NCBI RefSeq assembly: GCF_004791165.1
Contig: NZ_SRUZ01000008.1
Coordinates: 125,397-189,396, forward strand
DNA from: Mesorhizobium sp. M8A.F.Ca.ET.218.01.1.1
Lineage (GTDB): Bacteria; Pseudomonadota; Alphaproteobacteria; Rhizobiales; Rhizobiaceae
Reading direction: 5' to 3'
Length of the DNA stretch: 64,000 nt
Below, in pieces: positions 26,067 to 35,280 of this stretch (within the stretch, counting starts at the first letter, position 1; every line of letters begins with the position of its first letter). A program made the translations under genes and the position numbers. The notes beneath the pieces were generated by a model. The model had not been told where the DNA came from. It saw only the letters and a list, made by a program, of their open reading frames with translations, and searched no databases.

Positions 26067-26891
26067 ATGATGAGGGAGAAGGTGGCGCAAGCGCCGGCCT
26101 TGGACGTCGCTCCGACCTTGCTGGCACTGCGTGGCGTCGGCAAGGTGTTTTCCAACGGCGTGACGGCACTCAGCGATGTCGATCTGACGATCCGGGAAGG
26201 CGATTTCCTCAGCCTGCTCGGACCGTCCGGTTGCGGCAAGTCGACGGCGCTGCGGCTGATCGCCGGCCTGTCGACGCCGACGTCAGGCGTGCTCGACTGG
26301 CGCGGCGGCGGCTCGCTCGACCGTGCCAATATCGGCTTCGTCTTCCAGGAGCCGACGCTGCTGCCCTGGGCCAGCGTCTTCGACAATGTCTGGCTGCCGC
26401 TCAGGCTGAAAGGCATTTCTCGCGCCAAGGCCGCACCGGCAATAACGGAAATGCTGGCGCGGGTTCACCTCACCGGTTTCGAAGACGCGGTGCCACGCGA
26501 GCTGTCCGGCGGGATGAAGATGCGTGTCTCGATCGCACGCGCCATGGTGACCAAGCCGCGCGTGCTGTTGATGGACGAGCCGTTCGCCGCGCTTGACGAG
26601 ATCACTCGCTTCAAGCTCAACAACGACCTGCTGGAACTGTGGCAGGACGAGCGCTTCACCGTCGTCTTCGTCACCCACAGTGTGTTCGAAAGCGTGTTTC
26701 TGTCCAACCGCGTCGTCGTCATGGCGGCGCGGCCGGGCAGGGTGTTCGACGAACTCGCCATCGAGGCATCCTATCCGCGCGACGAGGCTTTCCGCACGTC
26801 GCCGGATTATGCAGCGCTGTGCCGGCAGGCCTCCGACGTTCTGGTCAATGCCATCAATTCAACGGCGGGCTCGCATCATGACGGTCATTGA
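26067..26891 (+). CDS. ABC transporter ATP-binding protein (NitT/TauT type)
   Basis: The 274-aa protein has Walker A GPSGCGKST (about 52-60), Q-loop VFQEPTLLPW, signature LSGGMKMRVSIARA, Walker B VLLMDEPFAALD and the H-loop VTHSVFES. The signature is of the SsuB/TauB type. It couples ATP hydrolysis to uptake of the ligand of the preceding binding protein and overlaps the permease gene by 14 bases. Confidence 0.92.
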   Translation: MMREKVAQAPALDVAPTLLALRGVGKVFSNGVTALSDVDLTIREGDFLSLLGPSGCGKSTALRLIAGLSTPTSGVLDWRGGGSLDRANIGFVFQEPTLLPWASVFDNVWLPLRLKGISRAKAAPAITEMLARVHLTGFEDAVPRELSGGMKMRVSIARAMVTKPRVLLMDEPFAALDEITRFKLNNDLLELWQDERFTVVFVTHSVFESVFLSNRVVVMAARPGRVFDELAIEASYPRDEAFRTSPDYAALCRQASDVLVNAINSTAGSHHDGH

Positions 26892-27726
26892 CGGCACGTT
26901 GAAACTCGACCCCGAGGAAGCGCGGCGCGTGCGCCAGGAGCGGCTCGAGCGGATCGGACGCTGGGTGCTGCCGCTGGCGATCATGATCCTGGCGATCTGG
27001 CTTTGGGACCGCATCTGCGTCTGGAACGAGATTCCGCAGTACATCCTGCCGCGGCCGGGCGTGGTGCTGTGGACGCTCTACAACGATGCCGGCCTGTTGT
27101 TCTCCGCGCTGCTGGTCACCTTGCGCATCACCTTCCTCAGCCTGCTCCTCGCGGTTGTCGGCGGGGTCGGGCTGGCGGTCTTGTTCGCGCAGTCGAAATG
27201 GGTGGAGATGTCGTTCTTCCCCTTCGCCATCGTGCTGCAGGTGACGCCGATCGTGGCGATCTTTCCGCTGATCAACATCTATGTTGACAACCAGACGACC
27301 AAGCTTCTGCTCTGCGCCTGGATCGTCGCCTTTTTCCCGATCCTGTCCAACACCACGCTCGGCCTCAACTCCGTCGACCGCAATCTGCGAGACCTGTTCA
27401 AGCTCAATGGCGCGACGCGCTGGCAGCAGCTGCGCTATCTCAGACTGCCGGCGGCGATGCCGTATTTTCTCGGCGGGCTGAAGATTGCCGGCGGCCTGTC
27501 GCTGATCGGCGCGGTGGTGGCCGAGTTCGTCGCCGGCGCCACCGGCCAGTCGTCGGGGCTCGCCTCGCGCATCATCGAGGCCGGCTACCGGCTGAATGCG
27601 CCGCGTTTGTTTGCAGCTTTGTTTCTGATTTCGCTGACAGGCATCCTGATCTTCCTCGTGCTGTCGCTGATTTCGCATCTCATTTTACGGCGCTGGCACG
27701 AGAGCGCGCTGAAGCAGGAGCGCTAG
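26878..27726 (+). CDS. ABC transporter permease (NitT/TauT type)
   Basis: The 282-aa protein has six hydrophobic segments and the BPD_transp_1 cytoplasmic loop with FKLNGATRWQQLRYLRLPAAMP (EAA-type motif). The ATG at 26878 begins MTVIDGTLKL; the longer open frame upstream lies inside the ATPase gene. It completes the importer of the sigma-54 operon. Confidence 0.9.
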   Translation: MTVIDGTLKLDPEEARRVRQERLERIGRWVLPLAIMILAIWLWDRICVWNEIPQYILPRPGVVLWTLYNDAGLLFSALLVTLRITFLSLLLAVVGGVGLAVLFAQSKWVEMSFFPFAIVLQVTPIVAIFPLINIYVDNQTTKLLLCAWIVAFFPILSNTTLGLNSVDRNLRDLFKLNGATRWQQLRYLRLPAAMPYFLGGLKIAGGLSLIGAVVAEFVAGATGQSSGLASRIIEAGYRLNAPRLFAALFLISLTGILIFLVLSLISHLILRRWHESALKQER

Positions 27727-27730
27727 GTCC

Positions 27731-29032
27731 TTGATACCGAATACAGGTTCATACCGGCTCGCCAATGCCCGGCTTCACCAATCCCTGACGCCGGGCCTTG
27801 CCGCTGGTTACGACAATGATGGCTTTGCGCTCGCCGACATCGCTGTCGCCGATGGCAAGATTTCCAGCATCGCCGCGTATGCCGCATCGAAGGCACCCGC
27901 CGGCGCCATCAATCTTGGCGGCCGTATCGTGCTGCCGTGTTTCGTCGATTGCCACACGCATATCGACAAGGGCCATATTTGGCCGCGAAAGCCCAATCCC
28001 GACGGCAGCTTCATGGGTGCGCTGAACGCCACCGGCGCCGACCGCATGGCGCGCTGGAGCGCCGAGGACGTGGCGAAGCGCATGGATTTCTCGCTGCGCT
28101 CGGCCTACGCGCATGGCACCAGGGCGCTGAGAACCCATATCGACAGCGTCGCCCCTCAGGAGGAAATCTCCTGGCCAGTGTTCGAGACGATGCGCGACGC
28201 ATGGCGCGGCCGCATCGAATTGCAGGGTGCCTGCCTGCTCGGCATCGAGGGCGTGCGTGACAGAAAATGGTTCGACAGGCTGGCCAAACGAGTGGCCGCC
28301 GCCAGGGGCGTGCTGGGTGTGGTCACCTATATGGTGCCGGACCTGGAGGAACTGCTCGACCACGTCTTCGCGCAGGCGACCAAGCACGGGCTCGACCTCG
28401 ATTTTCACGCCGACGAGACCAACGATGTCGCCGCGATCTCGCTGAAGAAGATCGCCGAGGCAGCCCTGTGGAACGGATTCGAGGGCAAGATCCTCGTCGG
28501 CCATTGCTGCTCGCTGGCGCGGCAGCCCGATCTCGAGGTGCTGGACACGCTGGACAAGGTGGCGAAGGCCGGGCTCGCCATCGTGTCGCTGCCGATGTGC
28601 AATCTTTATTTGCAGGATCGACGGAGCTACGGCACCACGCCGCGCTGGCGTGGCGTGACTCTGCTGCACGAGATGAAGGCGAGGGGCATTCCGGTGGCCG
28701 TCGCTTCCGACAACACGCGCGACCCCTTCTACGCCTATGGTGATCTCGACATGCTGGAAGTCTATCGCATGGCGACGCGCATCCTGCATTTCGATCATCC
28801 GGTCGCCGACTGGCCGCAGGCGGTGACCGCGACACCGGCCAAGGTGATGCGGCTCGATGGCTTCGGCATGCTTGCCGCCGGCGGCGACGCCGACTTCATC
28901 CTGTTCAAAGGTCGAAGCTGGACGGAATTGCTGTCGCGGCCCGAATCGGATCGCATCGTCGTGCGCGCCGGACGCGCGATCGACCGGCAATTGCCCGACT
29001 ATGCCGAACTCGACGAGCTGATGGTGGAATGA
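27731..29032 (+). CDS. Cytosine deaminase-like amidohydrolase
   Basis: The 433-aa protein belongs to the amidohydrolase superfamily, CodA-type: metal ligands H75 and H77 (DCHTHID), HADETND further on, GHCCSLA and the deaminase Asp in ASDNTRDPF. CodA relatives deaminate cytosine, isoguanine, creatinine or related rings. The TTG start at 27731 lies five bases after the permease. With the creatininase-family gene and RidA it suggests opening of a nitrogen heterocycle; the substrate cannot be named. Confidence 0.85.
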   Translation: MIPNTGSYRLANARLHQSLTPGLAAGYDNDGFALADIAVADGKISSIAAYAASKAPAGAINLGGRIVLPCFVDCHTHIDKGHIWPRKPNPDGSFMGALNATGADRMARWSAEDVAKRMDFSLRSAYAHGTRALRTHIDSVAPQEEISWPVFETMRDAWRGRIELQGACLLGIEGVRDRKWFDRLAKRVAAARGVLGVVTYMVPDLEELLDHVFAQATKHGLDLDFHADETNDVAAISLKKIAEAALWNGFEGKILVGHCCSLARQPDLEVLDTLDKVAKAGLAIVSLPMCNLYLQDRRSYGTTPRWRGVTLLHEMKARGIPVAVASDNTRDPFYAYGDLDMLEVYRMATRILHFDHPVADWPQAVTATPAKVMRLDGFGMLAAGGDADFILFKGRSWTELLSRPESDRIVVRAGRAIDRQLPDYAELDELMVE

Positions 29033-30435
29033 TGGATGTTTCGGCGCTCAAACGCGATCTCGACGGGATAAAGCTCGACGACAATCCGGCGATCGTCCAG
29101 CAGAAGAGCCGCGACTTCTACTGGTACAGCCCGGTGCTGAAACGGCAGCTCGACCACGTCACCGGCGACCTCATCGTGACGCCGAAGACCGAGGCCGAAC
29201 TGATCCGCGTGCTTGCCGCCTGTCACCGCCATGGCGTGCCGGTGACGCCGCGCGGCAGCGGCACCGGCAATTACGGCCAGGCAATGCCGCTGTCGGGCGG
29301 GGTGGTACTCAACCTCGCCGAGATGAACGAGATCAAGTTGATCGGCCCAGGCCGCGTGGTGACCGGACCCGGCGCGGTGCTGGCCGATATCGACAAGGCG
29401 ACGCGGGCGCATTCCGGCCAGGAACTGCGGCTTTCGCCGTCGACCTACAACACCGCCTCCATCGGCGGCTTCATCGCCGGTGGTTCTGGTGGCATCGGCT
29501 CGATCAATTTCGGCGGGTTGCGGGATTTCGGCAACGTGCTGCGGCTGCGCGTGGTGACGATGGAGGCCGAGCCCAAGGTGCTCGAACTGACAGGCGAGAA
29601 CCTGCACAAGGTGACCCACGCCTATGGCACCAATGGCATCATATCCGAGGTCGAGATGCCGCTGACGGCAGCCTATGACTGGATCGATGTCATCGTCGGT
29701 TTCGACGCCTTCATGGAAGCAGCCCGTTATGGAAACGCGCTGGCCTGCCAGGACGGCATCCTGACCAAGCTGATCACGCCGATCGCGGCACCCGTGCCGC
29801 AACTCTACTTCAAGCGGCACCAGAAATTTTTCAGGGAAGGGCAAAGCATCTGCGTCATCATGGTGGCTCGGCATGGGCTGGACGCCTTCCTGGCCTTTAC
29901 GCGCCGCGCCGGGGGCGACGTGATCTTCAACGCTGCCCTTGCCGCGCCGGAGGAGAAAAAGGGCCTGCCGCCGGCCTACGAGCTGGCCTGGAACCACACC
30001 ACGCTCAGGGCACTGCGGGTCGATCCGTCGATTACCTATCTGCAATCGCTCTATCCCTTTCCCGACCAGTTGGCGCTGGTCGAGAAGATGGATGCAATGT
30101 TCCCTGGCGAGGTGTTCTCGCATCTCGAATTCGTCCGGCTGGACGGCAACATCACCTGCTTCGGCCTGCCGCTGGTCAAGTTCACCACCGAGGCGAGGCT
30201 CGACGAAATCATCCGCCTGCATGAGGACAATGGCTGCCCGATCTTCAACCCGCACCGCTACACGCTGGAAGAGGGCGGCATGAAGCAGACCGACGCCGTG
30301 CAGTTGGCCTTCAAGCGCGAGACCGATCCGGAAGGCCTGCTCAACCCCGGCAAGATGATCGCCTGGGAAAACCCGGACTACGACTACCGTTCGGGCCGGA
30401 CTTTTCTGTTCAAGGGGCTGCAAAAGGCAGGCTGA
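29029..30435 (+). CDS. FAD-linked oxidase (GlcD/VAO type)
   Basis: The 468-aa protein has a PCMH FAD-binding domain (VTPRGSGTGNYGQAMPLSGG at about 65-85, then SIGGFIAGGSGGIGS) and a C-terminal FAD-oxidase cap ending LLNPGKMIAW. Such enzymes oxidise 2-hydroxy acids or alcohols. The start overlaps the deaminase stop (ATGA at 29029); ATG at 29032 is an alternative. It should act after the deaminase in the pathway. Confidence 0.85.
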   Translation: MMDVSALKRDLDGIKLDDNPAIVQQKSRDFYWYSPVLKRQLDHVTGDLIVTPKTEAELIRVLAACHRHGVPVTPRGSGTGNYGQAMPLSGGVVLNLAEMNEIKLIGPGRVVTGPGAVLADIDKATRAHSGQELRLSPSTYNTASIGGFIAGGSGGIGSINFGGLRDFGNVLRLRVVTMEAEPKVLELTGENLHKVTHAYGTNGIISEVEMPLTAAYDWIDVIVGFDAFMEAARYGNALACQDGILTKLITPIAAPVPQLYFKRHQKFFREGQSICVIMVARHGLDAFLAFTRRAGGDVIFNAALAAPEEKKGLPPAYELAWNHTTLRALRVDPSITYLQSLYPFPDQLALVEKMDAMFPGEVFSHLEFVRLDGNITCFGLPLVKFTTEARLDEIIRLHEDNGCPIFNPHRYTLEEGGMKQTDAVQLAFKRETDPEGLLNPGKMIAWENPDYDYRSGRTFLFKGLQKAG

Positions 30436-31016
30436 TGAACATCCTCGTGCTCTACGCCCATCCGGTCGAGACCAGCTTCAATGCCGGCCTGCACCGGATG
30501 ATCGTCGAGCGGCTGACGGCGGCGGGTCATACAGTCGACAACTGCGACCTCTACGCAGAGAATTTCGACCCGCGCCTGACGCGGGCGGAACGGCTTGGCT
30601 ATCACGACCCGCGTGGACCAGGGGATGCGGTTGCCGGCTACATTCAGAGGCTGCAGGCGGCCGAGGCCCTGGTGCTGTCATTTCCGGTCTGGAACTACGG
30701 CTATCCGGCGATCCTGAAAGGATTTTTCGACCGCGTCTTCCTGCCCGGCGTGTCGTTCAAGCTGGTCGATGGCAAAGTGCAGCCGACGCTGCACAACATC
30801 CGTAAACTGGCGGCTGTCACCACCTATGGCGGCAGCCGGTTCCGCGCCATGGTGATGGGCGATCCGCCGCGCAAGGTCGTGAAGCGCATGCTGCGCGCGA
30901 CGATCAAGCCCGGCGCTCCCGTCTCCTATCTCGCCCATTATGCGATGAACCTGTCGACCGACGAAACGCGCAAGTCCTTCATGACGAAGGTCGCGGCCAG
31001 CATGGATGCATTCTGA
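30435..31016 (+). CDS. NAD(P)H quinone oxidoreductase-like flavodoxin-fold protein (copy 1)
   Basis: The 193-aa protein has the flavodoxin-2/NQO1 fold: MNILVLYAHP at the start, the FMN-binding SFPVWNYGYPAILKGFFDRVF (about 76-96) and a late TTYGGS. Such proteins reduce quinones, nitro compounds or ring systems with NAD(P)H. Its first base is the last base of the FAD oxidase stop codon. It is paralogous to the next gene. Confidence 0.85.
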   Translation: MNILVLYAHPVETSFNAGLHRMIVERLTAAGHTVDNCDLYAENFDPRLTRAERLGYHDPRGPGDAVAGYIQRLQAAEALVLSFPVWNYGYPAILKGFFDRVFLPGVSFKLVDGKVQPTLHNIRKLAAVTTYGGSRFRAMVMGDPPRKVVKRMLRATIKPGAPVSYLAHYAMNLSTDETRKSFMTKVAASMDAF

Positions 31017-31603
31017 TGCGTGCGCTTGTCGTCTATTGCCATCCGGTGCCGGAGAGCTTTTGCGCCGCGATCCGCGACACCGCCGTGGACGTGCTGACGC
31101 GTCGAGGCTGGGACGTGCGGCTGCTCGACCTCTATGCCGAGAAATTCGATCCGGTGATGAGCTGCGAGGAGCGGCGCAGTTACAACGACCATGCGCCGCA
31201 GGATCCGGCGCTGAAGCCGCATTTCGAACTGCTCAATTGGGCCGAGGCGATCCTGTTTGTCTATCCGACCTGGTGGTATGGGCTGCCGGCGATGCTGAAA
31301 GGCTGGCTCGACCGGGTGTGGGCGACCGACATCGCCTTCAAGCTGCCGGCGGGCAAGGGCGGGATCAAGTCGCTGATGACGCATGTCACCAAGGTCGGCG
31401 TCATCACCACCTGTGGTGCGCCAACCTGGTGGAGCGTCGTCGTCGGCCAGCCCGGACGCAAGACCTTGCTGCGCGGCATGCGGGCGCTGTGCGCCAGACG
31501 CTGCAAGACGTTTTTCCTTGCGCATTATTTGATGGACGCCTCGACGCCGGCGACGAGAGCGGCGTTTCTGGTCAAGGTGCGGGCGAAGCTGGAGCATTTT
31601 TGA
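31016..31603 (+). CDS. NAD(P)H quinone oxidoreductase-like flavodoxin-fold protein (copy 2)
   Basis: The 195-aa protein shares the plan of the previous gene (MRALVVYCHPVPESF, VYPTWWYGLPAMLKGWLDRVW) but differs strongly in sequence, so the pair is an old tandem duplication and may form a heterodimer or act on two intermediates. The start overlaps the preceding stop by one base. It is the last gene of the sigma-54 operon. Confidence 0.85.
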   Translation: MRALVVYCHPVPESFCAAIRDTAVDVLTRRGWDVRLLDLYAEKFDPVMSCEERRSYNDHAPQDPALKPHFELLNWAEAILFVYPTWWYGLPAMLKGWLDRVWATDIAFKLPAGKGGIKSLMTHVTKVGVITTCGAPTWWSVVVGQPGRKTLLRGMRALCARRCKTFFLAHYLMDASTPATRAAFLVKVRAKLEHF

Positions 31604-31615
31604 GAGCAGCACTTG

Positions 31616-31638
31616 CCTTCTCCCACAAGGGGAGAAGG
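31616..31638. terminator. Bidirectional hairpin between convergent operons
   Basis: CCTTCTCCC (31616-31624) pairs perfectly with GGGAGAAGG (31630-31638) around a five-base loop, between the end of the sigma-54 operon and the end of the minus-strand flavoprotein operon. The same stem occurs widely in rhizobial genomes as a short repeat (recalled, not searched). Confidence 0.65.
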
Positions 31639-31651
31639 AAGAGGCGCCGCG

Positions 31652-34102
31652 CTACATCCTCACCCGTTCCGACCTCGGATCATACATCGGCTTCAGCGAT
31701 GCTTCGGCGGCAAACCGTTCGCCGGCGATCTCGATCTCATAAGATGAAGCGAGCACATCCGCCTCGCTTTCGCCCTGGCATGGCACATAGCCAAGGCCGA
31801 TGGCGCCGCCGAGATGATGGCCGTAATTGCCGGAGGTGACCGGACCGACGATCTTGCCGTCGCGCAGGATCGCCTCGTTATGGAAGAGCAGCGGCTGCGG
31901 GTCCTTCAGCCGGAACTGGACCAGACGGCGGTTCAACCCGGCCTCCTTCTTCTTCAGCACGGCGTCGCGGCCGATGAAATCGCCCTTGGCTGTCTTCACC
32001 GCGAAGCCAAGGCCTGCTTCCAGCACATTGTCCTCATCGGTGATATCGTGACCGAAATGGCGGAAAGCCTTTTCGATGCGGCAGGAATCCAGCGTGTGCA
32101 GGCCGCAGAGTTTCAGGCCGACATCCGCGCCGGCCTCGTCGACCGCCTCGAAGACATGGGCAGCCTGTTCGGTAGAGACATAGAGCTCCCAGCCGAGTTC
32201 GCCGACATAGGTGACGCGGTGCGCCCGGGCGAGCCCCATGCCAATCTCGATCTCCTGGAAGGTGCCGAACGGATTGTTCTCGTTGGAGAAGTCGTTGGGG
32301 CTGACCTTCTGGATCAGTTTTCGCGCATCCGGACCCATCAGGCAGAGCACGCTTTCGGCCGCGGTGACATCGGTGATGACGACGAACGCTTCACCGACAT
32401 GCCGGCGCAGCCAGGCGAGGTCGCGTTGCAGCGTGGCCCCTGGCACGACGAGGAAATAGGCCGTATCTGAGAGGCGAGAGACGGTGAGATCGCTCTCGAT
32501 GCCGCCGCGCTGGTTGAGCATTTGCGTGTAGACGATCTTGCCCGGCGCCACATCCATGTCGTTGGCGCAGAGCCTTTGCAGGAAACGCTGAGCGTCGCGA
32601 CCTTCGACACGGATTTTGCCGAACGAGGTCATGTCGAACAGGCCGACCTTGTTGCGGACCGCCAGATGTTCCTCGCGCTGGTTGTCGAACCAGTTCTGCC
32701 GCTTCCAGGAATAGCGATATTCGCGCTCCTGGCCTTCGCGCGCGAACCAGTTGGCGCGCTCCCAGCCGGCAACCTCGCCGAACACGGCGCCACGCGCCTT
32801 CAGATGTTCATGCAAGGGCGAGCGGCGCACGCCACGCGATGTCGCCATCTGCCGGTAGGGAAAATGGTCGGCATAGAGCAGGCCGAGCGTTTCGGAGACG
32901 CGCTCCTTGAGATAGCGGCGGTTCTTCTGGAACGGCTGGGTGCGGCGGATGTCGACTTCCCACAGGTCGAACGGCGCTTCGCCATCGTTGATCCACTGCG
33001 CCAGCGCCATGCCGGCGCCGCCGGACGAGACGATGCCGATCGAGTTGTAGCCGGTCGCCATCCAATAACCGCGCAGTTCCGGCGCCTCGCCGAGATAGTA
33101 GCGGTCGTCGGGGGTGAAACTTTCCGGGCCGTTGAAGAATGTGTGGATGCCGGCGGTGGCCAGCATCGGCATGCGGTTGACGCCCATTTCGAGGATCGGC
33201 TCGAAATGGTCCATGTCCTCGGGCAACTGGTCGAAGCAGAAGTCCTCGCGGATGCCGTCCATGCCCCATGGCTTGGCCACCGGCTCGAAGGCGCCGAGCA
33301 TCATCTTGCCGGCGTCTTCCTTGTAGTAGGCGCATTCGTCGGGCACGCGCAGCACCGGTAGGCGGCCGAAACCTGAGATGGGCTCGGTGACGAGATAGAA
33401 ATGCTCGCAGGCATGCAGCGGGATGGTGACGCCGTTCTGGGCACCGAGTTCGCGCGCCCACATGCCGGCGCAGTTGACGACGATGTCGGCCTCGATGGTG
33501 CCTTGCTCTTCGCCCTGCGCCCAGGACACGCCGGTGACGCGGCCATTTTTTGTATGGACCTTCGTCACCTTCACATTCTCGACAATGGTGGCGCCGCGCT
33601 GGCGCGCGCCCTTGGCCAGCGCCATGGCGATGTTGGCCGGGTCGCATTGACCGTCGAGCGGCAGGTGCACGGCGCCGACCACGTCGGAGACGTTGAGATG
33701 CGGATACATCTGCTTGACTTCATTGGGAGAAATCTCGCGCACATCGACATCGAAGGCGCGGGCGAGCGATGCCTGCCGGTAGATCTCGTGCTTGCGCTCC
33801 TCGGTCAGCGCGACGGTGATCGAGCCGACCTGGCGCATGCCGGTGCCGACCTCGGTCTCGGCCTCCAGCTTGACGTAGAGGTCGGCCGAATATTTCGCCA
33901 ACCGCGTCATGTTCTGCGAGCCGCGCAACTGGCCGATCAGGCCGGCGGCATGCCACGTCGTGCCCGAGGTCAGCTGCTTGCGCTCCAGAAGCACGATGTC
34001 GGTCCAGCCGAGCTTGGCCAGGTGGTAGGCGACCGAGCAGCCGGAGACGCCGCCGCCGATGATGACGGCCCGCGCCTTGGTGGGAATGGTCTTGACGGTC
34101 AT
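31652..34102 (-). CDS. Dimethylglycine/sarcosine dehydrogenase-type flavoprotein (DAO-GcvT)
   Basis: The 816-aa protein has an N-terminal FAD domain (IIGGGVSGCSVAYHL, about 14-28), the flavinylation-site motif TSGTTWHAAG with His51, and C-terminal GcvT and GcvT-C domains from about residue 430 (folate-binding; GELGWELYV). Family members oxidise N-methyl groups of dimethylglycine or sarcosine and pass the C1 unit to tetrahydrofolate. It is the last of four overlapping minus-strand genes and starts at ATG 34102, overlapping the aminotransferase stop. Which methylamine it prefers is not visible. Confidence 0.88.
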   Translation of the reverse strand: MTVKTIPTKARAVIIGGGVSGCSVAYHLAKLGWTDIVLLERKQLTSGTTWHAAGLIGQLRGSQNMTRLAKYSADLYVKLEAETEVGTGMRQVGSITVALTEERKHEIYRQASLARAFDVDVREISPNEVKQMYPHLNVSDVVGAVHLPLDGQCDPANIAMALAKGARQRGATIVENVKVTKVHTKNGRVTGVSWAQGEEQGTIEADIVVNCAGMWARELGAQNGVTIPLHACEHFYLVTEPISGFGRLPVLRVPDECAYYKEDAGKMMLGAFEPVAKPWGMDGIREDFCFDQLPEDMDHFEPILEMGVNRMPMLATAGIHTFFNGPESFTPDDRYYLGEAPELRGYWMATGYNSIGIVSSGGAGMALAQWINDGEAPFDLWEVDIRRTQPFQKNRRYLKERVSETLGLLYADHFPYRQMATSRGVRRSPLHEHLKARGAVFGEVAGWERANWFAREGQEREYRYSWKRQNWFDNQREEHLAVRNKVGLFDMTSFGKIRVEGRDAQRFLQRLCANDMDVAPGKIVYTQMLNQRGGIESDLTVSRLSDTAYFLVVPGATLQRDLAWLRRHVGEAFVVITDVTAAESVLCLMGPDARKLIQKVSPNDFSNENNPFGTFQEIEIGMGLARAHRVTYVGELGWELYVSTEQAAHVFEAVDEAGADVGLKLCGLHTLDSCRIEKAFRHFGHDITDEDNVLEAGLGFAVKTAKGDFIGRDAVLKKKEAGLNRRLVQFRLKDPQPLLFHNEAILRDGKIVGPVTSGNYGHHLGGAIGLGYVPCQGESEADVLASSYEIEIAGERFAAEASLKPMYDPRSERVRM

Positions 34103-35280
34103 GCGGCCTCACGACGGTAGCTGGAAACAAAACGGCGCAGCCGGGCGGCTGCTTCCCGCAGTACCGGTTCGGGCTGGCAGAGGCTGATGCGGATATGACC
34201 GGCCGCGGCTTCGCCGAAGCTGGAGCCAGGCATGACGCCGACCTTCTCCTTGTCGAGAAAGGCGAAAGCGAATTTCTCGTCGTCGGGTTCGACATCCGAT
34301 ATGTCGAGCATGACATACATGCCGCCTTCGGAGCCGCGCACGGTGACATCGTTCATGCCGCGCACCGCATCGAGCAGGACGGTGCGGCGTGCGGCGTAGC
34401 GTTCGGCGATGTCCTTGACGCCATAGTGCTGCTCCAGCGCCTCGGCGCAAGCGATCGAGATGAAGGCCGGCAGGCCGTAGGTCGTCACCAGGTTGAGGTT
34501 GATCAGCAGCGTGATCATCTCCTCCGGACCCGTCAGCCAGCCCATGCGCCAGCCGGTCATGCCGTGGCTCTTGGACATCGAATTGATGACCAGCGTGCGC
34601 TCGGCCATGCCGGGCAGCGAGCGCGGCGAAACATGCTCGCCGCCGCCCAGCGTCCAGTAAACCTCGTCGGACAGCAGCCAGAGGTCGTGCTCGCGGCAGA
34701 GCTCTGCCAGTTGTTCCAGCCGTTCGCGCGAGTAGACCGCACCGGTCGGATTGTTCGGCGTGTTGATCAGGATGGCGCGCGTGTTGGGCTTGATTGCCGC
34801 ACGGATCATGTCCGTGCGGGGTTGGAACCCACCCTCGGCCGGCGTCTCGACCACTGTGAAACTGGCGCCGGCGGCACTGAACGTGTTGGGGTAGGTGGCA
34901 TAGTAGGGCGCCACCACGATGGCGTGGTCGCCCTGATCGAGCACGGCTTGCACGGCAGCGTAAAGTGCTGCCTGGCCGCCCGGCGTGGCAATGACCTCTT
35001 CGGGCCTGGTCTCGACGCCGGTGCAGGCGCTGGAGGCCGCCGCCATGGCCTTGCGCAGGCGCGGCAGGCCGGGCAGCGGCGTGTAGTGATGGTTGCTGCC
35101 ACCGACCGCTGCCACGCAAGCTTCGATCGTCTGCGACGGCGTGTCGAAATCGTGATCGCCGACCGACAGCATGATGATGTCCTCGCCGGCCTCCTTGCGG
35201 TTCCAGGCGGCGAAATGAACCTCCCAGCCATCCTTGCCCGATGGCACGATGCCGGTGATGCGCGACGATGGTTTAGGCAT
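34099..35280 (-). CDS. Class I/II pyridoxal-phosphate aminotransferase
   Basis: The 393-aa protein has the motifs NTPNNPTGAVYSRE, LLSDEVYW and the PLP lysine in INSMSKSHGMTGWRMGW. It resembles aspartate/methionine-type aminotransferases of family I-gamma. The ATG at 35280 lies eight bases inside the preceding methyltransferase gene; an open extension to 35505 lies inside that gene and is rejected. The amino donor and acceptor are unknown; position between methyl-group enzymes suggests an amino acid such as homocysteine, methionine or serine-related substrates. Confidence 0.85.
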   Translation of the reverse strand: MPKPSSRITGIVPSGKDGWEVHFAAWNRKEAGEDIIMLSVGDHDFDTPSQTIEACVAAVGGSNHHYTPLPGLPRLRKAMAAASSACTGVETRPEEVIATPGGQAALYAAVQAVLDQGDHAIVVAPYYATYPNTFSAAGASFTVVETPAEGGFQPRTDMIRAAIKPNTRAILINTPNNPTGAVYSRERLEQLAELCREHDLWLLSDEVYWTLGGGEHVSPRSLPGMAERTLVINSMSKSHGMTGWRMGWLTGPEEMITLLINLNLVTTYGLPAFISIACAEALEQHYGVKDIAERYAARRTVLLDAVRGMNDVTVRGSEGGMYVMLDISDVEPDDEKFAFAFLDKEKVGVMPGSSFGEAAAGHIRISLCQPEPVLREAAARLRRFVSSYRREAA

